The notes beneath the pieces are model-generated. The model saw only the letters and a list, made by a program, of their open reading frames with translations. It was not told the DNA's origin and did not search any database. DNA of 64,000 nt from Bog-756 sp963696495 (GTDB taxonomy: Bacteria; Actinomycetota; Acidimicrobiia; Acidimicrobiales; RAAP-2), in assembly GCA_963696495.1 (NCBI GenBank), contig CAVOKJ010000003.1, forward strand, positions 186,001 to 250,000, given 5' to 3'. The first letter of the stretch is position 1, and every line of letters starts with the position of its first letter. Below are positions 1-7,369 of the stretch, piece after piece. The position numbers and the translations under genes are program-made.

Positions 1-111
1 CTCGACATGGAAGCCGGGGAGCGGGGGACGAGAGCCGCCACGCTCCGCGGGACCGTCCTCGCCCGTGAGCCGTCGGACTGGTTGGCCGATCAGCTCGACG
101 CCGCCGGCTGA
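1..111 (+). CDS. otsA: Trehalose-6-phosphate synthase, C-terminal end (partial)
   Basis: Only the last 36 codons are in the window, and the reading frame enters from the left edge and stops at TGA 109-111. The peptide runs ...LDMEAGERGTRAATL... and ends ...DWLADQLDAAG. This matches the usual helical end of GT20 trehalose-6-phosphate synthases, where an arginine-rich helix is followed by a short D-x-W segment. The enzyme joins UDP-glucose and glucose-6-phosphate in the cytoplasm. The next gene, converging on the other strand, is the matching phosphatase, and this supports the call. The fragment is too short to be certain, and another GT-B enzyme could end similarly. Confidence 0.6.
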   Translation, partial: LDMEAGERGTRAATLRGTVLAREPSDWLADQLDAAG

Positions 112-130
112 GCTGCCTGACCGAGACCGC

Positions 131-976
131 TCACCCGCCGGCCTCCCCGGCGAGCCAACGCAGCGCGGCGAACGCCTCGACAGGGCCGTCCAACACCAGG
201 TCGGCCGCCTCCAGGACCGCCGGCGCGCTCTCGTCGTCCGCCACCGCCACCGCCACGGTGACGGTCCCCCCGACCGTGGCCGCGTGGGCCAGGGCGGCGA
301 ACGCCGGCAGATCACCCAGGTCGTCCCCCAGGTAGCAGCCGGCTGAGCAGCCCTGCAGCAGCCGCTCGGTCACCGACCCCTTGTCGATGGCCAACGGTGG
401 ACGCAGCTCGAGCGAGCACCGACCCGGGTGGGGCACGAGCCCGGTGCGCTCCGCCTCGTCGCCGACGGCCGCCGAGGCCCACGAAGCTGCGGCCGGGGCC
501 GTCCGCCAGTGGACGGTGACGGCGAGTCCCTTCGACTCGACCAGCGTCCCCACCGGTGCGCCGGCGCGCAGCCGGTCCACCACCTCGTCGATGACCGGTC
601 GCCACCCCTCGGCCTCCGGGTCGGGCACGATCCGGCCGTCGGCCGTCGCCACCTCGAGGCCGTAGAGGCCCACGAAGAGCGGGGACGCCTCACCGGTACC
701 GGGCACCGAGGCGCGCCCGGTCAGATGCTCGACCAGGAAGGAGACCGGGCGGCCCGACACCACCGCCACCGTCTTGAAGCGGCGGGACAACGCCACCAGC
801 AGCTCGGCGGTCCCGTCGAGGGGGCGGGCGTCGCCGGGGCGGTCGACGATGGGCGACAGCGTGCCGTCGAAGTCGGAGACGATGGCCGTGGCAGCCGGAT
901 CGACCAACAGTGGCGCCAGCGCGCGGCGCACCGACGCCGTCGGCGGGCCGGCCGGCCCGGCGCTTCCCGCCGTCAA
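131..976 (-). CDS. otsB: Trehalose-6-phosphate phosphatase
   Basis: This is a HAD-superfamily phosphatase that removes phosphate from trehalose-6-phosphate. The motifs appear in order: DFDGTL (motif I, nucleophile aspartate), VVSGR (OtsB-typical), the IDKGS lysine segment, and GDDLGD (motif III/IV). The total length of about 280 residues is normal for OtsB. The open frame extends upstream through a His/Arg/Gly-rich stretch that is antisense-like and overlaps the neighbouring gene, so I trimmed it. A TTG at 976 lies 11 bases beyond the stop of the upstream gene, and a GTG at 931 is the alternative. The gene converges on the otsA end, so synthesis and dephosphorylation steps are neighbours but separately transcribed. 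The function call is firm and the exact start is not. Confidence 0.85.
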   Translation of the reverse strand: MTAGSAGPAGPPTASVRRALAPLLVDPAATAIVSDFDGTLSPIVDRPGDARPLDGTAELLVALSRRFKTVAVVSGRPVSFLVEHLTGRASVPGTGEASPLFVGLYGLEVATADGRIVPDPEAEGWRPVIDEVVDRLRAGAPVGTLVESKGLAVTVHWRTAPAAASWASAAVGDEAERTGLVPHPGRCSLELRPPLAIDKGSVTERLLQGCSAGCYLGDDLGDLPAFAALAHAATVGGTVTVAVAVADDESAPAVLEAADLVLDGPVEAFAALRWLAGEAGG

Positions 977-987
977 CGGATCGCCGG

Positions 988-1575
988 TCAGCCGGCGGCC
1001 GTGGCGGCGGCCGTGGTGGCGGTGGTGGCGGTGGTGGGCGCCACCTTGGCCGCCAGGTCGGGACCGACCACCACGAGCACCTGGGCCGTACCGATCGAGC
1101 TGATCGGGGCAGCCGTCGTGTAGGGGAGGACCGCGGTCGGGGCCAGGTGCAGCGTCGTGGCGATGGTCTTCGCCTCCGGCTGGTAGCCGGCCACGTAGTA
1201 GACGTCCGATGCCGACGCCTGCGCCGTGGCATCCGTCGGCGGCAGCAGGTCCCAACCGCCCGGCTGGAGCTCGTTGGCGACGGCGGCTGCCGCCCCGGTC
1301 ACACCGGAGGCGTTCGCCACCAACACCGGTACCCGGCTCGGTGGGACGGTGGTGGTCGTCGGCACCGGATGGGCGGGTGTGGTGGTCGTGGTCGGTGAGG
1401 TCGGTGCGGCCGCGGAGCCGGTCGTGGTGGTCGACGGATGGATGACCCCCAACAAGAGCACCGTTGCCGCCACGAAGACGACGAGCACGATCAAGGCGCG
1501 GAGCGGGGGCAGCCCACCGCCACGCCCGCCGCGTGCCCCCGATGGTTGTCCGTCACGCTCAGAAGGGTCGGCCAC
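988..1575 (-). CDS. Membrane-anchored LytR C-terminal domain protein
   Basis: The protein has a short cytoplasmic head, one transmembrane helix (ALIVLVVFVAATVLLLGVI), a Thr/Pro-rich extracytoplasmic linker with runs of TTTT, and a C-terminal domain beginning VPVLVANASGVTGAAAAVANEL. That opening is characteristic of the LytR_C domain (N-A-S/N-G-V-x-G-A-A), often found on LytR-CpsA-Psr enzymes or, as here, alone on an anchor. I chose GTG 1575 because the upstream extension is Arg/Pro-rich and unlike a signal region. A Thr/Ala-rich low-complexity tail ends the protein. A probable role is cell wall binding or assisting wall-polymer ligases, but no catalytic domain is present. The downstream otsB may be co-transcribed. 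Confidence 0.75.
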   Translation of the reverse strand: MADPSERDGQPSGARGGRGGGLPPLRALIVLVVFVAATVLLLGVIHPSTTTTGSAAAPTSPTTTTTPAHPVPTTTTVPPSRVPVLVANASGVTGAAAAVANELQPGGWDLLPPTDATAQASASDVYYVAGYQPEAKTIATTLHLAPTAVLPYTTAAPISSIGTAQVLVVVGPDLAAKVAPTTATTATTAAATAAG

Positions 1576-1687
1576 TGCGTGCCAGCCTGCCAACCTGGGG
1601 CCCGGGAAGCAAGGGTTTCCGATCCGAGGACCGCCGCGTCGACCCGGCACCTTCGGGCAACGTCATCGAACGGGCGCGCGCCGGCCG

Positions 1688-1693
1688 TAGGAT
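1688..1693 (+). promoter_or_regulatory. Candidate -10 element for tRNA-Thr
   Basis: TAGGAT sits about 31 bases upstream of the mature tRNA 5' end, a suitable place for a -10 hexamer. No convincing -35 hexamer is seen at 17 bases spacing. The same hexamer precedes two other genes in this window (3863 and 42502). Confidence 0.3.
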
Positions 1694-1724
1694 GGCCTCG
1701 GCGCCGGGTCGTTCCCGGGACCGT

Positions 1725-1800
1725 GCCGGTGTGGCGCAGTTGGTAGCGCAGACGACTTGTAATCGTCAGGTCGTGGGTTCGATTCCCACCGCCGGCTCCA
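1725..1800 (+). tRNA. tRNA-Thr (anticodon TGT)
   Basis: A complete cloverleaf can be folded by eye. The acceptor GCCGGTG pairs with CGCCGGC (one G-T wobble), the D-arm is GCGC/GCGC around AGTTGGTA, the anticodon stem GACGA/TCGTC encloses CTTGTAA, and the T-arm GTGGG/CCCAC encloses TTCGATT. The discriminator is T and CCA is encoded at 1798-1800. The anticodon TGT reads ACA and other ACN threonine codons. No integrase or duplicated tRNA end is visible nearby. Confidence 0.97.
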
Positions 1801-1855
1801 AATTTTCCAGTGCATCTCCTGCTGAATCTCTCCAGAAGGTCCCTACCGCGGGAGA

Positions 1856-1871
1856 GCCGCCCGTCGGCGGC
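1856..1871. terminator. Candidate hairpin between tRNA-Thr and the ABC permease end
   Basis: GCCGCC-CGTC-GGCGGC forms a six-pair stem with a four-base loop. It lies seven bases past the stop of the minus-strand permease and 56 bases past the tRNA. No T-run follows on either strand, so termination is only a guess. Confidence 0.35.
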
Positions 1872-1877
1872 CGGGGA

Positions 1878-2681
1878 TCAATTCCGGCGGGGGGCCCACT
1901 TCCACCGTCGTACGGCGACGATCGCTCCGGCCACTCCCCACAGGGCGACGACGAGCAGGTCGTGCCACGCCCACGGTGACGCACCCTTCTGCAGGTCGAA
2001 GGGAGCGAACACCGCCGAGATGAAGTGGCGGACGGGGAAGTAGGACGAGAATTGGGCGAGCCCGGATCCGGGCCTGAGGGGAAACCACAGTCCCGAGAGG
2101 AACAGGAGCACGAAGAACACGATGCTGACCACCGGGCCGGCTGCGTCCTGATTCGGGATGAGTGTGCTCATGGCCAGGCCGAGCGCGCTGAAGCTGATCA
2201 TCCCGACGACGACGGCCACCAGGAAGGCGCCGACATTGTTGGGAGGGTGGACGCCGAATCCGATCCGACCGACGGCCAGAAGGACGACGACCTGGATGGC
2301 GGCGATGATCATGGAGCTCACGACGATCGCCACCAGCAGCGCCCACGTCGGCAGCGGGCTGAGCCGCAATCTCTTGAGCAGCCCCATCTCCCGGCGGTTG
2401 ACGATGGTGATGGCCAGGATGTTGAAGCAGGCCGCCATCACGCCGTACGCCACGAATCCGGGGACGTAGTACTGGATCAGTTTGATGTTGCCGTAGTAGG
2501 AGATCCTCGAGTTCCCGGCCGAAGCACCCAACAGGATGAGGAAGACGAGCGAGAACCCGATGGTGAACGCGGCACCGATCGGATTGAGCCAGAAGGAGAG
2601 TTGTTCGTAGTGGACCTGGCGGCCCACCAACTTGAGATCCCTCGGTCCGTCGAACGCCCCGAGGGTAGGGGTGACGCTCAT
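1878..2681 (-). CDS. ABC-2 type exporter permease
   Basis: This is a 267-residue integral membrane protein with about six hydrophobic helices, the usual size and layout of ABC-2 permeases (DrrB/NodJ-like). The segment NRREMGLLKRLRLSPLP is the typical cytoplasmic coupling element of the family, and LFLSGLWFPL near the C-terminus resembles the family's conserved last-loop motif. The ATG at 2681 overlaps the TGA of the ATPase gene as ATGA, so the two are translationally coupled and should form one transporter. Substrates of such exporters in actinobacteria are often lipids, drugs or polyketides, and the sequence gives no way to choose between them. Confidence 0.88.
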   Translation of the reverse strand: MSVTPTLGAFDGPRDLKLVGRQVHYEQLSFWLNPIGAAFTIGFSLVFLILLGASAGNSRISYYGNIKLIQYYVPGFVAYGVMAACFNILAITIVNRREMGLLKRLRLSPLPTWALLVAIVVSSMIIAAIQVVVLLAVGRIGFGVHPPNNVGAFLVAVVVGMISFSALGLAMSTLIPNQDAAGPVVSIVFFVLLFLSGLWFPLRPGSGLAQFSSYFPVRHFISAVFAPFDLQKGASPWAWHDLLVVALWGVAGAIVAVRRWKWAPRRN

Positions 2682-3580
2682 GGCTCCTCCCTGGTCAATC
2701 GCAGATAGACGTCCTCCAGGGTGACCCGCGCCACCGACAACCCCGGCAACCGGAGCCTCCGTTCGAGCGCCCACCCGCTGAGCGTGTGCAGGACCGTCAG
2801 CTCGTCTTCGGTGTGGATCTCGACCACCCCCTCGGACAACCCGCCGATCGGCACCGGAAGTTCGCCGACCTCCACGCCGTCGGGGAGCCCGAAGCGGATC
2901 GTCACCGCACCCAGGTCCCGCCCCCCGAGCGACTGCGGGGTCCCGGTCGCCACGATCTCGGCCCGGGAGAGCACCGCCACCCGGTCGGCCAGGGCCTCGA
3001 CCTCGTCCATGTAGTGGGTGGTCAACAACACCGTGGTCCCCTCGGCCGCCAGCTTGCGGATGAGCTCCCAGGTCGCCCGGCGACCGGACGGGTCGAGCCC
3101 CGTCGTCGGCTCGTCGAGAAAGAGCAATTCGGGGTTGCCCACGATGCCGAGGCCGACGTCCAGCCGACGTTGCTGTCCGCCCGAGAGGGTCTTGATCCTG
3201 GCATCGGACTTCTCGGTCAGTCCCACCAGGGCGATGACTTCGCCGATCGGACGGGGCGACGGGTAGTACCCGGCGTTGCGGGTCAGCACCTGGCGCACCG
3301 AGTAGAAGGGCTCCACCGCCAGCTCCTGGAGGACGACCCCCATCCGTGACCGGAGCCACAGCTGGGTCTGCTTCTTCGCCGGGTCGACACCGAGGACTTC
3401 GACCCGTCCGGCTGTGCGGTCGCGGAAGCCTTCGAGTATCTCGATGGTCGTCGTCTTGCCGGCACCGTTCGGGCCCAGGAGGGCGAAGACCTCTCCCTTC
3501 TCGACCTCGAAACTGACGTCGCCCACCGCCACCTTGTCGCCGTAGCGCTTGGACAGATTGTGCACAGTGATGGCGGTCAC
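2678..3580 (-). CDS. ABC transporter ATP-binding protein (DrrA-like)
   Basis: A 300-residue ATPase partners the following permease. Walker A is GPNGAGKTT at about residues 36-44, the signature is LSGGQQRRLD, Walker B with the catalytic glutamate is LLFLDEPTTGLDP, and the switch histidine lies in TTHYMDE. After the nucleotide domain there is a C-terminal extension of about 80 residues ending LEDVYLRLT, typical of the DrrA/CcmA subfamily of exporters. The start is GTG 3580, preceded by a purine-rich GGGGAAGGGG stretch. The gene is first in a two-gene operon. The family is certain and the substrate unknown. Confidence 0.92.
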   Translation of the reverse strand: MTAITVHNLSKRYGDKVAVGDVSFEVEKGEVFALLGPNGAGKTTTIEILEGFRDRTAGRVEVLGVDPAKKQTQLWLRSRMGVVLQELAVEPFYSVRQVLTRNAGYYPSPRPIGEVIALVGLTEKSDARIKTLSGGQQRRLDVGLGIVGNPELLFLDEPTTGLDPSGRRATWELIRKLAAEGTTVLLTTHYMDEVEALADRVAVLSRAEIVATGTPQSLGGRDLGAVTIRFGLPDGVEVGELPVPIGGLSEGVVEIHTEDELTVLHTLSGWALERRLRLPGLSVARVTLEDVYLRLTREEP

Positions 3581-3913
3581 CGGACCCCTTCCCCTGTCTC
3601 GCCGGTGAAGGGATCCGGGCCGGACCTGGCTGCCCCTGGATCCCCATGATTCGACTCCGGCATGGCGTACCTCGTCCCCCGGTGACGCGTGCTCACGAGC
3701 GACACTACCCGTACCCCTCCGATCAGACGTTGGAACATTCCCATCGGGTCCGACGTAGAAGCCCGCTCATTCTCATCGGGGCGGACGTCGAACGCCCGTA
3801 TGCTCCCCGGCGCGGACACCGAACGGTCGGCCGGCCACGGTGAGGGGACCCGGGGACGTGCCTAGGATGGGCAGGCGGACGGACAGCCAGGGGGTAGGCG
3901 AAGGAGTACCGAC
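3581..3913. other. Divergent intergenic region, no gene
   Basis: This stretch separates the ABC operon (leftward) from the pirin gene (rightward). Short open frames here have the residue mix of shadow frames. TAGGAT at 3863-3868 is a possible -10 for the pirin gene, and AAGGAG just before 3914 is its ribosome binding site. I see no strong hairpin or riboswitch-like structure. Confidence 0.5.
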
Positions 3914-4987
3914 ATGGAGGCTGCCAGAACCGGTGCCACGCCAGCCGGCGGCGGGAGCGGGCCCGAGGACGTGGTCCTCGGCACCGTCGCCCTCGGCTTC
4001 CCATGGACGACGATGGACCCGTTCATCGTCGCCGTACACCACCTCGACCACTATCCGGCGGGTGGCCCGGGCATGGGCCCGGCGACGCGCCGAGGCGAAC
4101 GGGATCCCGGTGCGGACGTTTCGTCACCGGGGTGGGGCATGTACCACGGCGACGTCGTCCCGGGGTTCCCCCGGCACCCACACCGCGGCTTCGAGACCGT
4201 CACCTTCGTCCGGGCGGGTGCCGTCGATCACTCCGACTCCCTCGGGGCGACGGCCCGCTACGGAGCGGGAGATGTGCAATGGCTGACCGCCGGGAGCGGG
4301 ATCCGACACGCCGAGATGTTCCCGCTCCGGCACGAGGGGGCGCCCAACACCTTGGACTTGTTCCAGATCTGGCTCAATCTGCCCGCGGCCGACAAGATGG
4401 TCGACCCGTACTTCACCATGTTCTGGCGCGAGGACCTGCCCGGGACAGTACTGAAGGACGGGGCCGGACAGTCGACCGTGGTGATGGTCGTGGCCGGGGC
4501 CTTCGGGGACATCCGACCGCTGCCGAGCCCTCCGGACTCCTGGGCCTCCAAGAGCGAGGCCGAGGTGGCCATCTGGCAGTTCGTGGCCGAGCCCGCATCG
4601 GAGTGGGTCCTTCCTCCCACCGCCCAGGACGACACCGTCCGGACCCTCTACGTGTTCGGGGGCTCGGTCGAGATCGGCGGACGGGCACTGGAGGCACCGA
4701 GAGGTGCCGTGCTCCGGTCGGATTCGCCGGTCGTGGCGAAGGCCGGGAGGGACGGCGCCGAGGCCGTCGTCCTCCAGGGTCGGCCGATCGGCGAGCCGGT
4801 GGCCATGGGCGGACCCTTCGTGATGAACACCCGCACGGAGATCGACGAGGCCTACCGCGACTACCACCGCACCGGGTTCGGCGGGTGGCCGTGGCCGACC
4901 GCCGAACCGGTACATCCGCGTTCGGCGCCGCGGTTCGCTCATCGGCCCGACGGCCGGAGGGAGTATCCCGAGGGCGACGGCTCCTGA
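3914..4987 (+). CDS. Pirin family protein
   Basis: The 357-residue protein has the bicupin layout of pirins. The N-terminal cupin carries HPHRGFETVTF (metal-binding histidines and the hallmark G-F-E), then HSDSLG, GDVQWLTAGSGIRHAE and LDLFQIWLNLP, all in the family order. The C-terminal half is a second, degenerate cupin (TLYVFGGSVEIGG) with the usual GGPFVMNT segment near the end. Pirins bind iron or other metals. Different members act as quercetin dioxygenases, redox sensors or transcription cofactors, so the reaction cannot be assigned. The ATG is preceded by AAGGAG at good spacing. The protein is longer than the common 230-300-residue pirins because of extra N-terminal and C-terminal segments. 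Confidence 0.88.
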   Translation: MEAARTGATPAGGGSGPEDVVLGTVALGFPWTTMDPFIVAVHHLDHYPAGGPGMGPATRRGERDPGADVSSPGWGMYHGDVVPGFPRHPHRGFETVTFVRAGAVDHSDSLGATARYGAGDVQWLTAGSGIRHAEMFPLRHEGAPNTLDLFQIWLNLPAADKMVDPYFTMFWREDLPGTVLKDGAGQSTVVMVVAGAFGDIRPLPSPPDSWASKSEAEVAIWQFVAEPASEWVLPPTAQDDTVRTLYVFGGSVEIGGRALEAPRGAVLRSDSPVVAKAGRDGAEAVVLQGRPIGEPVAMGGPFVMNTRTEIDEAYRDYHRTGFGGWPWPTAEPVHPRSAPRFAHRPDGRREYPEGDGS

Positions 4988-5119
4988 GCGACCGTGGGCG
5001 ACTGCCTCACGGACGCGCCCCGGAATCCCCACCCCACCCACGGGGACCGGATGGGTCCCTCAGCCGTCGACGTCGATCGGGCTCCTCCGTCGACGTCGAC
5101 GCCGACGGTCGGCCGGACT

Positions 5120-6304
5120 TCAGCGCGGCGGAGTCCGGGACTCGCCGGCCGCAGTGCTCGCCGCGGCCGGGCTCACCGCCGTCGAGCCGTTCTTCGGAGC
5201 GGTGGCATTGGCGGCGGTGGACGTCGCCGCGGTGGTAGTGGCGGTGGCGTTGGCGGTGTTGGCGGCGTTGGCGGCGGTGGCCTTCGTGCGTCTGGCCGAC
5301 CCGAAGCTGGCCGTCACTGCCCGGGCCAGATAGTGCACGTAGCCACCCGACAGGACCTCACCATGACTGTCGAACACCCCCGACTGGCCGAGTTGTCCGT
5401 GCAGGCGCTTCAACCCGCGGTAAGGAATGGCCGGGAGCACGTGGTGCTCGAAGTGGTACTCCATGCGGGCTCCCACCAGATGGTTCTGGATGCGGCCAGC
5501 CACGCTCGTCCGTGCCGTCCAGCGGATGTTCGCCGGGTCGCGCAGACCCGGGTCGTAATGCTCGGTGATGGTCTTCAGCCGCAGGATCATCGGGTACATG
5601 CAGATGATCGGCAGGAGCCAGAACACGACGTAGAACAGCACGCCTCGCAGCACGCCCTGGAACAGGAGGAACTGACCGAGGACGACCAACTGGGTCACGG
5701 CCTTCCCGATCAGGAGCTGCGGCCGTGCCAACAGGCTCGCCGGGGCTCCCGACTCCTGTGACGTCCCGGCGATCCGGTTGGTCGCCCGGCGGAATGCCGT
5801 GACCCCGAGGAGATCCTGGAGGAGGAGCCCGGTCAGGGCGCCGCGGCGGGCCGGCACCAGGTAGAAGGTTCGATCGGGGTCACGCTCCTGTCCGAGGTAG
5901 CGGTGGTGCAGCCGGTGGGTGGGGCGGTACTCCTCCACCGAGTTGATGGTCCAAAAGGCCACCGCCCAGTTGCACAGCCGGTCATTGAGCTTGCGGGATT
6001 TGGCCAGAAAACCGTGTGACCCCTCGTGCACGATCACCCCGAAGGCGTTCATGCGCAGTCCCATCAGCCCGACGATGAGGATCCCTCCGACGATGGCCCA
6101 CCCCAGTGGCAGACGCGGCAGCAGGTTCGCCGCCGTCAGCAGCACGACGACTTCGAGCCACAGCACTGCGGTGGCCATGATGCTGTCGGACAGCGACGGC
6201 TGGGCCAGGGACCGCAACTCGTCGGGATCGACCAGAGCTTCGACCTGCTCCCGCCAGACTCGCTCCTTGCCGGCGGAACCCCCGTTGCCCCGTTGTGTAG
6301 CCAT
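5120..6304 (-). CDS. Fatty acid desaturase, membrane di-iron type
   Basis: The three histidine boxes of membrane desaturases are present: HEGSH (93-97), HRLHH (130-134) and HFEHH (284-288), each next to hydrophobic helices that would place them on the cytoplasmic side. The enzyme is expected to introduce a double bond, or sometimes a hydroxyl group, into a lipid acyl chain using a di-iron centre. The start is ATG 6304, with GGGGGAGGA nine bases upstream. After the catalytic domain the last 60 residues or so are an Ala/Thr/Asn low-complexity tail made of GGC/GGT-type repeats, which is not part of the family. The gene diverges from the methyltransferase across a 71-base region with two palindromes. 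Confidence 0.88.
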   Translation of the reverse strand: MATQRGNGGSAGKERVWREQVEALVDPDELRSLAQPSLSDSIMATAVLWLEVVVLLTAANLLPRLPLGWAIVGGILIVGLMGLRMNAFGVIVHEGSHGFLAKSRKLNDRLCNWAVAFWTINSVEEYRPTHRLHHRYLGQERDPDRTFYLVPARRGALTGLLLQDLLGVTAFRRATNRIAGTSQESGAPASLLARPQLLIGKAVTQLVVLGQFLLFQGVLRGVLFYVVFWLLPIICMYPMILRLKTITEHYDPGLRDPANIRWTARTSVAGRIQNHLVGARMEYHFEHHVLPAIPYRGLKRLHGQLGQSGVFDSHGEVLSGGYVHYLARAVTASFGSARRTKATAANAANTANATATTTAATSTAANATAPKNGSTAVSPAAASTAAGESRTPPR

Positions 6305-6327
6305 AATTCGAGATCCTCCCCCAGGCG

Positions 6328-6361
6328 ACTGTACAGTACGAACCAGAAGCCGATCAATCGG
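6328..6361. promoter_or_regulatory. Two palindromes between divergent genes (possible operators)
   Basis: ACTGTACAGT at 6328-6337 is a perfect ten-base palindrome, and CCGAT-CA-ATCGG at 6350-6361 is a second inverted repeat. Both lie in the 71 bases that separate the desaturase and methyltransferase starts, where a dimeric regulator could control both genes. The regulator is not identifiable. Confidence 0.4.
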
Positions 6362-6375
6362 AAGAGGACCAATCC

Positions 6376-7362
6376 ATGGAGTCGGTGCAGAGGGACGCGG
6401 TGAGCACGGCCCGGTCCGAGGAGGCGTCCGGTGACGCCGGCTCCCCGGTCACCTGCCCGATCTGCGATTCCGGCCGGACACGACTCCACCGGACCGATGT
6501 CGTCGACCTGGAGTACTTCGTCGAGACACCTCGCACCTTCAACATTCAGCGCTGCGACGACTGTGGCTCGGAATTCCTGAGCCCTCGCCCGACCGAGGCC
6601 GAGCTCCCCCCGTTCTATCCGAGCGACTACCACGCCTACAACGAGAATCACGGGAGCCTGGCCCGGCTCCTGGTGGAGGTCCGGGCCCGCGCTCGGGCCC
6701 GTTACTACGGGCGGTTGATCACCAACCGGCCGGGCCGGCTCTTCGACGTCGGCACCGGGGACTGCCGGCACTTCGACGAGCTGCGCCGATTCCTCGATCT
6801 GGAATGCGCGGGGATCGAGATCCAGCCGGACATCGCGGCCAAGGGCCGGGCGCGAGGCTACGACGTGCTCGAGGGCACGCTCGAGACCGCCGACCTGTCC
6901 GGCCACGTCGGCACCTACGACGTGGTGTCGATGAACCACATCCTCGAACACGTGATCTACCCGCGGATCATGCTGGAGCGCGCCTACGACCTCCTGCATC
7001 CGGGTGGGAGCGTGATCGGCCAGTTGCCCACGGTCTCGTCCTGGGACCTGAAGATCTTCGGTCGCAACTGGGGCGGCTACCACTATCCCCGCCACCTGCA
7101 GATCCCCTCGAGGTCGGGACTCGCCCAGCTGCTCGCCGACGTCGGGTTCGATCACGTGAAGATCAAGACCGCTCCCCACATCCTGACGACGATCTCACTC
7201 CAGAACACCCTCGTACGATGGGGATGGCGTCCCCGCATGCACTACGGCAAGACGCCGATCTACGCCGGTCTGCTGCTCGCCTCCCTCCCCTACGAGAGCG
7301 TGGCCTGGCTGGGTGACGAAGGTGGCATCATCGACTTCGAGGCCCGCAAACCGCTGAGCTGA
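6376..7362 (+). CDS. Class I SAM-dependent methyltransferase with N-terminal zinc ribbon
   Basis: The 328-residue protein starts with a zinc-ribbon-like CPIC (27-30) ... CDDC (60-63), then FLSPRPTEAELPPFYPSDY, a segment common in sugar or lipid methyltransferases of the Methyltransf_23 type. The SAM-binding motif I is RLFDVGTGDCRHFDEL (about 118-133). A later VVSMNHILEHVIYPR carries the conserved acidic/H motif. It probably methylates a cytoplasmic metabolite such as a nucleotide-linked sugar or lipid precursor. The start ATG has AGAGGA upstream. Its promoter region is shared with the desaturase, which hints at a lipid or glycolipid link, but this is inference. Confidence 0.82.
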   Translation: MESVQRDAVSTARSEEASGDAGSPVTCPICDSGRTRLHRTDVVDLEYFVETPRTFNIQRCDDCGSEFLSPRPTEAELPPFYPSDYHAYNENHGSLARLLVEVRARARARYYGRLITNRPGRLFDVGTGDCRHFDELRRFLDLECAGIEIQPDIAAKGRARGYDVLEGTLETADLSGHVGTYDVVSMNHILEHVIYPRIMLERAYDLLHPGGSVIGQLPTVSSWDLKIFGRNWGGYHYPRHLQIPSRSGLAQLLADVGFDHVKIKTAPHILTTISLQNTLVRWGWRPRMHYGKTPIYAGLLLASLPYESVAWLGDEGGIIDFEARKPLS

Positions 7363-7369
7363 CAGCCGG

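Noticed and set aside
1725..1800. tRNA-Thr as an integration site of a mobile element
   Set aside because: No integrase, no repeated tRNA 3' end and no phage or plasmid genes were seen in the window.
3577..3819. Small minus-strand open frame upstream of the ABC operon
   Set aside because: It has no hydrophobic pattern, no recognisable motif and no ribosome binding site; it lies in a plausible promoter region.
6328..6337. ACTGTACAGT as an SOS (LexA) box
   Set aside because: Actinobacterial LexA sites follow a GAAC-N4-GTTC pattern, and neither neighbouring gene is a repair gene.
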